A stretch of DNA of 60,860 nucleotides, from IMG/VR virus record IMGVR_UViG_3300048030_000346, positions 1 to 60,860 of that record; one strand, 5' to 3'. Positions 38,571-47,132 of the stretch are shown one piece after another. The notes beneath the pieces were generated by a model, which saw only the letters and a program-made list of their open reading frames with translations, had not been told where the DNA came from and searched no databases. A program made the position numbers and the translations under genes. The stretch's first letter is position 1. Each line of letters opens with the position of its first letter. The stretch comes from a virus.

Positions 38571-39766
38571 AGTACCCTGAAACTGAACTTAGAAATTTTT
38601 TAGTTGAAAAATTGTCACTGAACAAAGATCGTGTTACAAGGCACAACGGTGAAACACCGGTGCATTTACGTTTTAAAAGTAATTGCGGACTCAATACATT
38701 TGAGCAGTTACAAGAAAGTCTTGCCAATGTCGGACTTACATACAACACTGTACCTTACAAATATTACAGCAGAAGTCCAGACTACGGAGACCAAGGATTG
38801 GTTGTAAACTTCAAAGGTGAAAAAGTTGGTGTACAATTCAATGTACCAAAAGAAGGCAATATGTCTCGTAAACAATTTACACCTGATGCACTAGGATTGA
38901 ATGGTAAAACATTTGATAACAAGCAAGAGTTTGCAACAGCAGTAAGAGCTGGTATTGCAGACAGTGAATTTAGCGATTTCTTACTTAGTTTGTTGTACAA
39001 TGTAGAAACAGAATGGCCAATTGAAGGGTTAGAAGCTATACGTGAAGCAGATGTAAACAGAATTACAAGCGATTACGGTGAAGTCCTTTGTGCATATTCT
39101 TTTGTATTGAAAGGACACACTGTATATTTTCCAAAAGGTAGCAATCATAAAATTGCAGACTTTTATGTAGATGGACAAGGTGTAAGTGCAAAAGGTAGAG
39201 GCACTGGTGGCAAAGTTAATTTAAGTGCATTCGCAGAATTTATTGATACATACACTACAACAGGCAAATTTTTATATAGTGTAGCAACACACAATAGAAA
39301 TGATTTTGTAAAATATGCCGCTGAACTTTGTCCTGAAGTTAAAGCAATTACTGATTGGGTAGGTGGCACTGATAGAGATGCATTATCCAAATTTGTAGCT
39401 AAAACATCATATAAAGAGTTTTATACTTATATCCAAAATACACCAGAACATAATGGCTTAGGTATGCCTGACGCAGGTGGACGTCCTGAAGCATTATGGA
39501 ACGAAGGAAGTTTACACCCTATTGATTTTACGATCAATACATTGGTAAGCCGCTTGTGGGGTGAAAATGCAGTCAAAGAAATAAGTATTATTGCTACACA
39601 GTTTCTTAATGAACCTATGTTTGTTGTACTTGACATTGAAAATAATCAATGTATAATTAAAGAAACTAACTTTAGCGATGTTGCTAATTGGAAAACAGTT
39701 TACTGGAGCCGTGCTACAAGTGCTTGGCATAATTGGATGGGCGTAGAGCCATTGAAAGGTCTATAA
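38567..39766 (+). CDS. Phage protein of unknown function, possible nuclease fold
   Basis: 399 residues. Start at 38567 overlaps the previous stop (ATGA). The mid part KIADFYVDGQGVSAKGRGTG has an Asp and a downstream Ser-x-Lys arrangement like a degenerate PD-(D/E)xK site, resembling DLEIDGIGKVELKA in the protein at 23146. The C-terminal part has several Trp (WKTVYWSRATSAWHNW). It directly precedes a DNA methyltransferase gene (1-base overlap), so a restriction-type or DNA-processing partner is conceivable, but unproven. Confidence 0.7.
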   Translation: MKYPETELRNFLVEKLSLNKDRVTRHNGETPVHLRFKSNCGLNTFEQLQESLANVGLTYNTVPYKYYSRSPDYGDQGLVVNFKGEKVGVQFNVPKEGNMSRKQFTPDALGLNGKTFDNKQEFATAVRAGIADSEFSDFLLSLLYNVETEWPIEGLEAIREADVNRITSDYGEVLCAYSFVLKGHTVYFPKGSNHKIADFYVDGQGVSAKGRGTGGKVNLSAFAEFIDTYTTTGKFLYSVATHNRNDFVKYAAELCPEVKAITDWVGGTDRDALSKFVAKTSYKEFYTYIQNTPEHNGLGMPDAGGRPEALWNEGSLHPIDFTINTLVSRLWGENAVKEISIIATQFLNEPMFVVLDIENNQCIIKETNFSDVANWKTVYWSRATSAWHNWMGVEPLKGL

Positions 39767-40689
39767 TGATTACAACTTATCAAGGTGCTATGCAAGAACA
39801 ACTTGATAACGTTGCAGACGGCAGCATAGATTTATTACTTACAGATCCACCATATAACATCAGCGATAAGGGCGCAAAGCCGGAATGGGTTGATAAAGAA
39901 ACTGGTGAAAACAAAAATAGTATACACAATCAAAAGTTTGGCGAAGGGTTTGATGAAGATTGGGATAGTGTTACACACGAAGAATTTTTATTACAACTCG
40001 ATGAATGGAGCAAATTATGGTTTGCTAAAATGCGTAAAGGTGCTGCCTTTGCAGTGTTTATAAGTGATCAATATGTATCTTATCTATATAAAATTATGGA
40101 GGCAAATGGCTTTGAACCTAAGCGTGTCTTTACTTGGAAAAAGCCAGCAGCAGTTCCATTCAATAGGAAAGTAAATCCAGTAAGTGGTTGCGAATATATA
40201 TTGTGGGGTATCAAGCCCAAAGGACCAAGAACATTTAACAGTGCCACCGACTGGGGTAACATTGTAGATAGATATGCAGTTGCTGATAAAGTTAGTAGTA
40301 TTGTTTATAAAATGGTAAAAAATAATATAAACAAAACAAGTATGGATGAAATTTTTACTGACGCTTTGTTTGAAGCAGAACAAATGATTGCAAAACGAAA
40401 AGTTGAAAATGGTAAAATACAAGCAATTATACCAAATACAATTACATTCAGTGGCGGCATAGTAAACAAAATACATCCAACACAAAAACCAGTAGAATTA
40501 TTACAATACTTTATTGAACTACTAAGCAACAAAGGTGATACAATATTAGATACATTTGCAGGAAGCGGTAGCACAGGAATTGCTGCCGATACTTGTGGCA
40601 GAAATGCAATATTGATTGAGCGTGATAAAGCAATGTTTGATAAAATGGACAAACAATTTTTTACAACAAATTTGTTTGAAGAAACGTAA
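39766..40689 (+). CDS. Site-specific DNA methyltransferase, beta class
   Basis: 307 residues. Motif IV LLLTDPPYNIS (residues 23-33) comes first and the SAM-binding motif I DTFAGSGSTGIAA near the C-terminus, after HPTQKPVELLQYF: the beta-group order. DPPY indicates N6-adenine or N4-cytosine methylation. It could mark phage DNA against host restriction or copy the GANTC methylation of alphaproteobacteria (CcrM is also beta class); recognition cannot be read here. Starts on the stop codon of the gene before it. Confidence 0.9.
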   Translation: MITTYQGAMQEQLDNVADGSIDLLLTDPPYNISDKGAKPEWVDKETGENKNSIHNQKFGEGFDEDWDSVTHEEFLLQLDEWSKLWFAKMRKGAAFAVFISDQYVSYLYKIMEANGFEPKRVFTWKKPAAVPFNRKVNPVSGCEYILWGIKPKGPRTFNSATDWGNIVDRYAVADKVSSIVYKMVKNNINKTSMDEIFTDALFEAEQMIAKRKVENGKIQAIIPNTITFSGGIVNKIHPTQKPVELLQYFIELLSNKGDTILDTFAGSGSTGIAADTCGRNAILIERDKAMFDKMDKQFFTTNLFEET

Positions 40690-40697
40690 TAAAAAGC

Positions 40698-40726
40698 TTG
40701 ACAATATACAATCCAGCTGCTATAAA
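40698..40726 (+). promoter_or_regulatory. Sigma70-like promoter
   Basis: TTGACA (40698-40703), 17 bases, TATAAA (40721-40726), right after the methyltransferase and 16 bases before the next ATG. Confidence 0.75.
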
Positions 40727-40742
40727 AATATATAAACATTAT

Positions 40743-41465
40743 ATGGCACACACAAGGGCATCAGTTGATATGACAGCATACAAAACAGAATACTTGATAG
40801 AGCTTGCTTATGCGGCTTATAAGGCTAACAAAGGCTATGAAAAACATACACGCAGACACAGCGAAAACCCGCCAACTTACAGCAACAAAGAACTTATTGC
40901 GTATACCGCTAGTGCGCACAACGAGCAAAGTCCTTTTATTCCAGAAGATTTTACTCCACTTGTAGTCACAGATCAAGACCGTGCAGACGTTGCTGAAGGC
41001 AAGAAACATATGCGCCGTTACACTTTGTTAGCAATGGGTGATTTACCACAGTTTGAAGCAGATTTGTTTGCAGCATATAGCAGTGACGAAATGCCCATTG
41101 GACGTATTGGTTTATTGGCATACTTACCTGCTTTTATTGAACGACAAGTAAAGGACAGATTATACAAGCAAAGAATCAAAACTGAGTTTACAGAAAGCAA
41201 ACATCTTGTAGGTGATAAACTTGAACCCAGTGAGATTGAAATATTAAAAGTTATTCCTTTGAACGGTGACTGGATAAGCGAACCTGCTTATATGCATTTC
41301 GGTGCTATTGGCAATAACCTTGTTTGTTTTACAAACAAGCTTTTGTATGCTGTTGGAGAAACATATGATATTGTTGCTCGTATAAAAGGCACTGATGTTG
41401 AGCGTGATACTAAAACGCCAATGACTCGTTTGAATTACGTAAAACTTAGATCACAAAAGGTGTAA
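40743..41465 (+). CDS. Hypothetical protein
   Basis: 240 residues, helical N-terminal two thirds, basic patches (KHTRRHSENPP, RQVKDRLYKQRIK), and a C-terminal part that looks like a small OB/beta domain (GETYDIVARIKGTDVERDT). ATG at 40743 chosen as the first after the promoter; no SD is evident, and the leader would be about 10 bases. Function unknown. The stop codon is part of TAAATA. Confidence 0.68.
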   Translation: MAHTRASVDMTAYKTEYLIELAYAAYKANKGYEKHTRRHSENPPTYSNKELIAYTASAHNEQSPFIPEDFTPLVVTDQDRADVAEGKKHMRRYTLLAMGDLPQFEADLFAAYSSDEMPIGRIGLLAYLPAFIERQVKDRLYKQRIKTEFTESKHLVGDKLEPSEIEILKVIPLNGDWISEPAYMHFGAIGNNLVCFTNKLLYAVGETYDIVARIKGTDVERDTKTPMTRLNYVKLRSQKV

Positions 41466-41468
41466 ATA
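41463..41468 (+). promoter_or_regulatory. Late-promoter motif TAAATA placed for a leaderless start
   Basis: Contains the stop codon of the preceding gene; 4 bases separate it from the ATG at 41473. Confidence 0.5.
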
Positions 41469-41472
41469 CATT

Positions 41473-41685
41473 ATGTTAGATATATTATACAATGAAGTAA
41501 CTTATTGGTTATTTGGTACTGCAATAATTTTTACTTTTGTAGGACGCTATATAGGTGATAAAGAAAATCAAGCATATTTGGTTGAAGGAGTCATTGATAG
41601 TTTAATAAAAAATGGCTACATCAAAACCAAAGGTCAAGGCGAAAAACTAGAAATATTGAAGCATTGGGAAACGCAGGATGATTAA
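41473..41685 (+). CDS. Small membrane-anchored protein
   Basis: 70 residues, one N-terminal membrane helix (WLFGTAIIFTFVGRYIG) and a cytosolic helical tail. Overlaps the next gene by 8 bases. Function unknown. Confidence 0.68.
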   Translation: MLDILYNEVTYWLFGTAIIFTFVGRYIGDKENQAYLVEGVIDSLIKNGYIKTKGQGEKLEILKHWETQDD

Positions 41686-41833
41686 AACATTTGTAATTGA
41701 TACTTTAAAAGTTGAACATCATATCTATGCTATGAATTTGACCGATGCATTAAATACATTTGATGGAAAAGCAGAAGACATTATTTGCATCAAAGAATAT
41801 GAGAATTATAGCGAGGAAGACACTTTACATTAG
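41678..41833 (+). CDS. Very small hypothetical protein
   Basis: 51 residues, MIKTFVIDTLKVEHHIYAM at the start, acidic at the end. Starts within the end of the membrane-protein gene, with GCAGGA upstream. Followed 10 bases later by the next start. Confidence 0.58.
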   Translation: MIKTFVIDTLKVEHHIYAMNLTDALNTFDGKAEDIICIKEYENYSEEDTLH

Positions 41834-41843
41834 GGGAGTAGTG

Positions 41844-42047
41844 ATGAGTCACGATTACTTAGGATTCGAAGATACAATAGATGAAGACGATTATGGATTT
41901 ATTTTAGATACAAACGGCAACTTAAAAGGTATATGGGTACCTCAAGGTGCCGAAGACGAAGATATTCCTGATGCAATTGTAAATTTAATACAAGAAAAAT
42001 GGGGCATTGATGTCAACAAAGAAGAAGCTTACGGATACTTGCATTGA
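41844..42047 (+). CDS. Hypothetical acidic protein
   Basis: 67 residues, 20 or more acidic side chains, MSHDYLGFEDTIDEDDYGF at the N-terminus. Start fixed by AGGGGAG 8-14 bases upstream. Its stop overlaps a TTG start (TTGA). Function unknown. Confidence 0.68.
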   Translation: MSHDYLGFEDTIDEDDYGFILDTNGNLKGIWVPQGAEDEDIPDAIVNLIQEKWGIDVNKEEAYGYLH

Positions 42048-42271
42048 CGCCTATAGAAATATTTGAATACAAGTTAGCTTGGAAGCCTGGATATACTGTA
42101 AGGCTACATAGTGATTTGCGTAGTCGAGGCAAAGACTTTTGTAAAGCATTACTTAAACAGCAATGGGATGTGTCAATATATACTGATAACTATGAAGATA
42201 CGTTTTATTTTGAAAATAAATCAGATGCAGATAAATTTGCATCTACTTGGCCGGAGTATGTAAACCAATGA
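42044..42271 (+). CDS. Hypothetical protein
   Basis: 75 residues, start codon TTG in a TTGA overlap with the previous stop. Alternating strand/helix pattern (GYTVRLHSDL, CKALLKQQWDVSIYTD) like a small ferredoxin-type fold. Overlaps the next gene by 4 bases. Function unknown. Confidence 0.62.
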   Translation: MTPIEIFEYKLAWKPGYTVRLHSDLRSRGKDFCKALLKQQWDVSIYTDNYEDTFYFENKSDADKFASTWPEYVNQ

Positions 42272-42543
42272 CAGAAAAATTATCAAAAACAGAAGCAATT
42301 GGAAAGATTATTGAACTTGCAAAAGATATTGATGTAAAAGATTCAATTGATTATAGTTTTTTAAATATGAGTGAAGACGCTGCCTATGATATGGTAGCAA
42401 ACAATGTACTTACTCAGATGTATGAAACACCAGAACATTATAGAGAAACTATTATGATGGCAAGTATGACCAAAATACTCGTTGAAAATTTGGTATTGAA
42501 ATCAAGGCTACAAAATATTGAAAAATCAACCAAACAAGGATAA
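42268..42543 (+). CDS. Hypothetical helical protein
   Basis: 91 residues, helical, with SKTEAIGKIIELAKDIDVKD at the start. Similar short helical proteins are widespread in T4-like marine phages. Overlaps the following radical SAM gene by 26 bases. Function unknown. Confidence 0.7.
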   Translation: MTEKLSKTEAIGKIIELAKDIDVKDSIDYSFLNMSEDAAYDMVANNVLTQMYETPEHYRETIMMASMTKILVENLVLKSRLQNIEKSTKQG

Positions 42544-43789
42544 TACGTTCTGTTATTATCCTTTCCACGAAATTACACTTAAAATGTGGGAAGGAGAAAA
42601 ACTTGCAGCTACTTCACCTTGTTGTATGATGTTTAATACATACAATGAAGGATTGCAAATTGAAAATATGGATTTAAAAACACCAGAAGAATTATTTAAT
42701 TCTAAAGAGATGCAGCAGCTTAGAAAAGATGCATTGAAGGGTGTAAGAAATCCTTTATGTGACATCTGCTGGAAACTTGAAGATAACGGGCAAACAAGTT
42801 TTAGAATGTATAGTTTACCTCAAGGCAGAGATTCAATGCCGAAAAAGGAACTAAAAAATCCCCAATTAGCTACTATTGATATTACTTTAAGCAATGTGTG
42901 CAATCTTCGTTGTAGAATGTGCGATGTGTCAAATAGTAATAGGTTAAACATAGATTTTGATATATTAGAAGCACAAGGCACTAGAAATGAATTTGCCAAT
43001 ATCACCGGTGCTATGGCTCACAAATATCCCCGCAAAGAAGCAGCCAAATCTAAACAATTTGAATGGTTGTATGAAAATACACACAAGATAAAAACTTTAA
43101 AAGCAAGCGGCGGTGAACCATTTTATGACAAACATATAATACGGTTATTAGAGCAATATATTAAAACAGGAGCTGCTCAAGATACAACATTACACTTTCA
43201 TACAAATGCAACAATGATTGATGACAGAGTTATTGATATTATAAAACATTTTAAGAAAAATTTTAACACGTTTAGTATCGACGGCACAGATAAAGTTTAT
43301 GAATATATCAGACACGAAGCTGACTGGAATATTTTGAACAAAAATGTTAAAAATTATGCAGCTTTAGACAATGTAGAATTAATTGACTTAAATATGGTTG
43401 TGACAGCACACAACTTACATAATGTTCCTGACTATGTAAATTGGGCTAAAAAATTGCAAAAGAAAATTAACATTGTTTACAGTGAAGTATATCCACAACA
43501 CAGAGGAATACATATTTCAAGTTTACCAAATAAAATGTTGAAAGATGTACATAAAAAAATTAGTAATATAGATGAACCAGAAGACAGAGACCAGTATTTG
43601 GGATTAGACGTTCTAAAAGAATTTGTTGAAAAAGCAATGGATGTTCCAGAAAATATAAAAAAAGGTAAACAGAAAAAATTATATAGAGAAACTGTTATTT
43701 TGGATGCTGCACGTAATCAAAGTTATAAAGATTATTTGTACCCTCAAATGGTTAATTTATTAGATAAATTAAAAAAACTTTATGATTGA
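42518..43789 (+). CDS. Twitch-domain radical SAM protein
   Basis: 423 residues. An N-terminal Cys-rich region (FCYYPFHEITLKM, SPCCMMFN, CDICWKLE) precedes the radical SAM core with cluster motif CNLRCRMC (C128, C132, C135) and SGGEPFYDKH as the SAM-binding GGE motif. The extra Cys set marks the SPASM/twitch group, which often modify peptides or proteins. Start is a TTG inside the previous gene, the only start that retains the whole Cys region. The substrate is unknown. It lies apart from the larger cluster at 53029-60860 but has the same domain order. Confidence 0.88.
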   Translation: MKNQPNKDNTFCYYPFHEITLKMWEGEKLAATSPCCMMFNTYNEGLQIENMDLKTPEELFNSKEMQQLRKDALKGVRNPLCDICWKLEDNGQTSFRMYSLPQGRDSMPKKELKNPQLATIDITLSNVCNLRCRMCDVSNSNRLNIDFDILEAQGTRNEFANITGAMAHKYPRKEAAKSKQFEWLYENTHKIKTLKASGGEPFYDKHIIRLLEQYIKTGAAQDTTLHFHTNATMIDDRVIDIIKHFKKNFNTFSIDGTDKVYEYIRHEADWNILNKNVKNYAALDNVELIDLNMVVTAHNLHNVPDYVNWAKKLQKKINIVYSEVYPQHRGIHISSLPNKMLKDVHKKISNIDEPEDRDQYLGLDVLKEFVEKAMDVPENIKKGKQKKLYRETVILDAARNQSYKDYLYPQMVNLLDKLKKLYD

Positions 43790-43814
43790 CCAATCATAAA
43801 AAATAGTATACAAT
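43786..43814 (+). promoter_or_regulatory. Sigma70-like promoter of clpP
   Basis: TTGACC (43786-43791), 17 bases, TACAAT (43809-43814); AGAAGGA SD follows before clpP. Confidence 0.72.
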
Positions 43815-43836
43815 AAACAAAAAGAAGGAATAATTT

Positions 43837-44454
43837 ATGCCACTCGTACCTATTGTTGTAGAAAGTGAATCTAAAGGTGAACGCAGTTATGACATTTATA
43901 GTCGTCTGCTAAAAGACCGTATTATTATGATGCAAGGTGTTGTTGAAGACACTATGGCAAATCTTATTGTAGCACAGATGCTATTCTTAGAAAGTCAAAA
44001 TCAAAATAAGCCAATCAAGTTGTATGTAAACAGCCCAGGTGGTAGTGTTACATCAGGACTTGCAATTTATGACACAATGCAATTTGTAAAAGCACCTGTG
44101 CATACAATGGTAATGGGACAGGCAGCAAGTATGGGCAGTTTCCTAGCACAAGCTGGTGCCGCTGGACATAGATATGTTTTACCAGAATCACGTACAATGA
44201 TTCACAGAGTAAGCTCGGGTACACGTGGCACAAGCGGTAGTGTACACGTACAAGAACTACAAATGGAAGATGCCATACGTTCATTTGATGAAGGTAAGAG
44301 GCTTAACAAGCGTCTAACTGAGTTGTACGTAAAACATAACAGTGCAGGCAAAACCTTTGAAGAACTGTTTGACACTATGAAGTTTGATACATTCCTATCA
44401 GCACAAGAAGCAGTGGATGCAGGACTAGCAGACAAAGTTATAGATGGTAGATGA
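43837..44454 (+). CDS. clpP: ATP-dependent Clp protease, proteolytic subunit
   Basis: 205 residues, family-typical. The catalytic triad is intact: Ser98 in GQAASMGSF, His123 in [10 protein letters not shown] and Asp172 in [11 protein letters not shown], almost the E. coli numbering. [15 protein letters not shown] and [17 protein letters not shown] complete the signature. ClpP forms the 14-subunit chamber that pairs with host ClpA or ClpX. With ClpS and tmRNA in the same window it could retarget protein turnover; it could also serve in head maturation, a role held by ClpP-like proteases in other phages, although a T4-like phage should have its own prohead protease. Overlaps the next gene by 4 bases. 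Confidence 0.96.
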   Translation: MPLVPIVVESESKGERSYDIYSRLLKDRIIMMQGVVEDTMANLIVAQMLFLESQNQNKPIKLYVNSPGGSVTSGLAIYDTMQFVKAPVHTMVMGQAASMGSFLAQAGAAGHRYVLPESRTMIHRVSSGTRGTSGSVHVQELQMEDAIRSFDEGKRLNKRLTELYVKHNSAGKTFEELFDTMKFDTFLSAQEAVDAGLADKVIDGR

Positions 44455-45074
44455 AATACAGTAAGTCAATAAATATTGATTTTGATCAAGAAGGTATGTT
44501 GAATACCTATAAAGAAAATATTGGCTACTATATAGATAACCCAAAAGAAATTAAATTTAATTCTAATTTTATAAATGCCTATACTAGTTACTTGATTAAT
44601 GCTACAGATTATAACTGGCCTATTGATAATATTTTAAATCAATTTGACATTGATGTAGATACAATTAAGGTATTTGTAACAAAGCCAAATAAAAAATTAT
44701 TTTTACATCGAGATAAAGTAGCGGACAGTGATGTAATGAGACAATGGGCAATCAACATTCCTATTTTAAATGGCGAATGTGGTTACAATGAATGGTTTGA
44801 AGATGATGTAAATGATTTTGGCAATGAAAATATTGTACACGGCGGTGTTGCCACAATGCCACAAGGACTACACGATGATTATATATGTGCAGAGTCTTGT
44901 GTGATCAATGGCGTTACACTTTTACGCACAGACGTTATGCACAGAGCTCGCAACGATACTGATAAATTGAGAGTTGTTTTGAGTATTAGAGGAAATCCAG
45001 ACGTAAGTTGGAATAACATATTGGAGAAAGTAAATGAGTACAACCAAAGTACAGGAAACAGTAGCAGCACTTAA
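44451..45074 (+). CDS. 2-oxoglutarate/Fe(II) oxygenase-like protein 1
   Basis: 207 residues. FLHRDKVAD gives the His-x-Asp iron site and [17 protein letters not shown] the distal His with the oxoglutarate Arg, the arrangement of small phage oxygenases. Such proteins may hydroxylate a protein, a small molecule or a nucleobase. It follows clpP with a 4-base overlap and its end overlaps the SH3-like gene by 41 bases. Confidence 0.75.
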   Translation: MKYSKSINIDFDQEGMLNTYKENIGYYIDNPKEIKFNSNFINAYTSYLINATDYNWPIDNILNQFDIDVDTIKVFVTKPNKKLFLHRDKVADSDVMRQWAINIPILNGECGYNEWFEDDVNDFGNENIVHGGVATMPQGLHDDYICAESCVINGVTLLRTDVMHRARNDTDKLRVVLSIRGNPDVSWNNILEKVNEYNQSTGNSSST

Positions 45075-45381
45075 AGGCATCCCTACTAAAGAAGAATTAG
45101 TAGAAATGTTAGGTAATGAAATTGTAGATGTAACATTTAAAAAACTCAGTGGCGATGAACGTAAAATGAAGTGTACATTAATACCTAGTATGTTACCTCC
45201 TGCTCAACGTGATGATAAACTGAGTCAAACTAAAATACGCAACCTAGAAGAAAAAACTTTAGTAGTATGGGCAATTGATATTGAACCAAGTGCGTGGAGA
45301 AGTTTCCGTTACGATCGTGTTACATCAACGGAAATTGATAAGTACTATGGTAACGGTACAGAGGACACAGCAAACTATTGA
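45034..45381 (+). CDS. WYL_2 / SH3-barrel phage protein
   Basis: 115 residues, VDVTFKKLSGDERKMKCTLI and LVVWAIDIEPSAWRSFRYDRV, the characteristic layout of a small Sm/SH3-like barrel family (WYL_2) found in most T4-like marine phages. Function unknown; nucleic-acid binding is suspected from the fold. The start lies inside the previous gene and the end overlaps the next as TTGA. Confidence 0.8.
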   Translation: MSTTKVQETVAALKGIPTKEELVEMLGNEIVDVTFKKLSGDERKMKCTLIPSMLPPAQRDDKLSQTKIRNLEEKTLVVWAIDIEPSAWRSFRYDRVTSTEIDKYYGNGTEDTANY

Positions 45382-45917
45382 TACTTACAACTAAATTAGA
45401 TTATAATTTTAATGTATTCTTGAATGCAGATTATGAGCAACACAAAGGTAGTTGTATCAGTTATCAGGTGCGTGAGCAAGAAGACATACATAAAACATTT
45501 GGCGGATTTCCTGAAAGTTACAGTGAAGATAACACCAAAATACAACAACTATGGTTTGATAATGGTGATATAGATTACAATGAAATAGGTGCAAAACTCA
45601 ACATTGAGCCTATAACTGTAAGCACAATACTTCAGCCACCGGGTAACACTATCACAATGCACAGAGATACCTTTTTTAAAATAAACAATATGTATCCCGG
45701 TGATGACAGAAAAAAAGTTCGTGCTAACATTTACCTAGAAGACTGGGCACCAGGGCATTTTATTAACTATCAAGACAAAGATAAACAATGGCAAACAAGC
45801 ACACATTGGAGTGCAGGTGACGGATTTATTTGGGATAGCGATCATTTACATCTAAGTGCTAATGCAGGACTAACACCAAAGTATACCTTACAAATATCAG
45901 GATTTTGGAAAAATTAG
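45378..45917 (+). CDS. 2-oxoglutarate/Fe(II) oxygenase-like protein 2
   Basis: 179 residues; TTG start in a TTGA overlap. ITMHRDTFFKI is the HxD motif and SDHLHLSANAG carries the distal His; KYTLQISGFW closes the barrel. Different in sequence from the oxygenase two genes upstream but with the same motif order, so two small oxygenases flank an SH3-like protein. Substrate unknown. Confidence 0.75.
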   Translation: MILTTKLDYNFNVFLNADYEQHKGSCISYQVREQEDIHKTFGGFPESYSEDNTKIQQLWFDNGDIDYNEIGAKLNIEPITVSTILQPPGNTITMHRDTFFKINNMYPGDDRKKVRANIYLEDWAPGHFINYQDKDKQWQTSTHWSAGDGFIWDSDHLHLSANAGLTPKYTLQISGFWKN

Positions 45918-45918
45918 G

Positions 45919-45954
45919 TTGACTATTATTTTTTATTGTGTTATAAAATAAATA
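45919..45954 (+). promoter_or_regulatory. Sigma70-like promoter followed by late TAAATA motif
   Basis: TTGACT (45919-45924), 17 bases, TATAAA (45942-45947), then TAAATA at 45949-45954. Both could drive the glycine-zipper gene; SD GGAGG at 45968-45972. Confidence 0.65.
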
Positions 45955-45977
45955 TAGGCACACACACGGAGGCTACT

Positions 45978-46490
45978 ATGAAAAAATTACTAACAACTAC
46001 TGCTATCCTTGCAACAATCGCAACGACTGCAATATCAGCTCAAGCGGAAACAGTTTATGCAACTGTAACCCAAATTAATCCAAGATACGAATCAGTTTAT
46101 AGAAATACACCTACTACACAATGTCAAGATGTAAGTGTTCCGATTTATGGCCAAACTCAAGGCAACGGCGCAAGCGGCGGTGATGTACTAGGCGGTATGA
46201 TTATTGGCGGACTGTTAGGAAAAGGTGCCACAGGAAAAGATAAGGGTGCTGCTATAGGTGCAATTTTAGGTGGAGTTATTGCAGCAGATAACAAACAATC
46301 TCAACAAGTTGTTACAGGGTATAGAAACGAACGTCAGTGTACTGAAGTTATGACAAGAGAACAAGTCACTGTTATAAAAGATTATAAAATTAGATTCCAG
46401 TGGAATGGATTTGGCGGTACAGCTTACACGTTTAATGATTACCGTGTTGGTGACCGTATTCCTGTTGAAGTAAAATTAAGGGCAAAATAA
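45978..46490 (+). CDS. Glycine-zipper outer-membrane protein (17-kDa antigen-like)
   Basis: 170 residues: signal peptide to about 21 (LATIATTAISAQA), no lipobox, then a glycine-zipper membrane stretch, GGDVLGGMIIGGLLGKG and GAAIGAILGGVIAAD, flanked by beta-rich ends with a Cys in each. Same group as Rickettsia 17-kDa surface antigen and SlyB-like proteins. It would sit in or under the outer membrane. ATG at 45978 chosen because it opens the signal peptide and has GGAGG upstream. Confidence 0.83.
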   Translation: MKKLLTTTAILATIATTAISAQAETVYATVTQINPRYESVYRNTPTTQCQDVSVPIYGQTQGNGASGGDVLGGMIIGGLLGKGATGKDKGAAIGAILGGVIAADNKQSQQVVTGYRNERQCTEVMTREQVTVIKDYKIRFQWNGFGGTAYTFNDYRVGDRIPVEVKLRAK

Positions 46491-46690
46491 TGTCTGGCAA
46501 TGAGATATTTACAATTCTGTATGATATTATAGACAGACTTGAAAGAATCGAAGAAAAATTAGACTTTGAGTTTGAAGACTTGCCTGAGGATATTGATGAA
46601 ACATTTGATCGTGTTTTTGAAGATGTAAAAAAGCCGAAGCTAAGTATAGTACGAAATGATAACATAGTAGAGTTTGATAAAGATGATTGA
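46490..46690 (+). CDS. Hypothetical acidic protein
   Basis: 66 residues, acidic, amphipathic helix LYDIIDRLERIEEKLDF followed by FEDLPEDIDETFDRVFED. Starts at the stop codon of the glycine-zipper gene (TAATG). Function unknown. Confidence 0.68.
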   Translation: MSGNEIFTILYDIIDRLERIEEKLDFEFEDLPEDIDETFDRVFEDVKKPKLSIVRNDNIVEFDKDD

Positions 46691-46886
46691 TATTTTAGAT
46701 ATTACACCAGGTGAATCATATGCCTGTAAATATAAAGTAAACGATGAAGAAAAGTTTGGTTTAATTTTACTACGAGATGTAGATAAAAAACTTGTTAAGG
46801 TACAGGATTTGTCTTCTTCAGAGCAAGCGGTTGTGCCTTTTGATTTAATCTATGATATAGATGAAGTTGAATGGGTGGATAATTAA
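46683..46886 (+). CDS. Hypothetical small barrel-like protein
   Basis: 67 residues, beta-rich (ITPGESYACKYKVNDEEKFG, KLVKVQDLSSSEQAVVPF), a composition seen in small SH3-like phage proteins. ATG at 46683 overlaps the previous gene by 8 bases. Function unknown. Confidence 0.66.
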   Translation: MIDILDITPGESYACKYKVNDEEKFGLILLRDVDKKLVKVQDLSSSEQAVVPFDLIYDIDEVEWVDN

Positions 46887-46898
46887 TACATTTTTCGG

Positions 46899-46927
46899 TT
46901 GACTGATACAGTAACTTGTAGTATTTT
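46899..46927 (+). promoter_or_regulatory. Sigma70-like promoter
   Basis: TTGACT (46899-46904), 17 bases, TATTTT (46922-46927). Upstream of the short genes that lead into the tRNA cluster; SD TAGGAG. Confidence 0.6.
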
Positions 46928-46946
46928 GTTTATGTAGGAGTAGACA

Positions 46947-47132
46947 ATGAGTTATATGAAATTTTACAGTATCGAGCACACATTTACACAGCCTTATAGG
47001 ACACACGGTTTACTTTGGGAAACAATTCAAGCTCAAAGTATTTGTGACGAAATGGAATTTCTTGAAACTCAATTGCGCACTACTGCACTTGCATCACAGA
47101 TGCTCAATGATATTGGAGTAAAAACAAAATGA
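46947..47132 (+). CDS. Hypothetical protein
   Basis: 61 residues, MSYMKFYSIEHTFTQPYRTH at the start, helical C-terminal half. SD TAGGAGTAG upstream. ATGA overlap with the next gene. Function unknown. Confidence 0.63.
   Translation: MSYMKFYSIEHTFTQPYRTHGLLWETIQAQSICDEMEFLETQLRTTALASQMLNDIGVKTK

Noticed and set aside
43837-44454. ClpP-like protein as the prohead maturation protease
   Set aside because: Its length, triad spacing and signature follow cellular ClpP; a head role cannot be excluded but is not the simpler reading.
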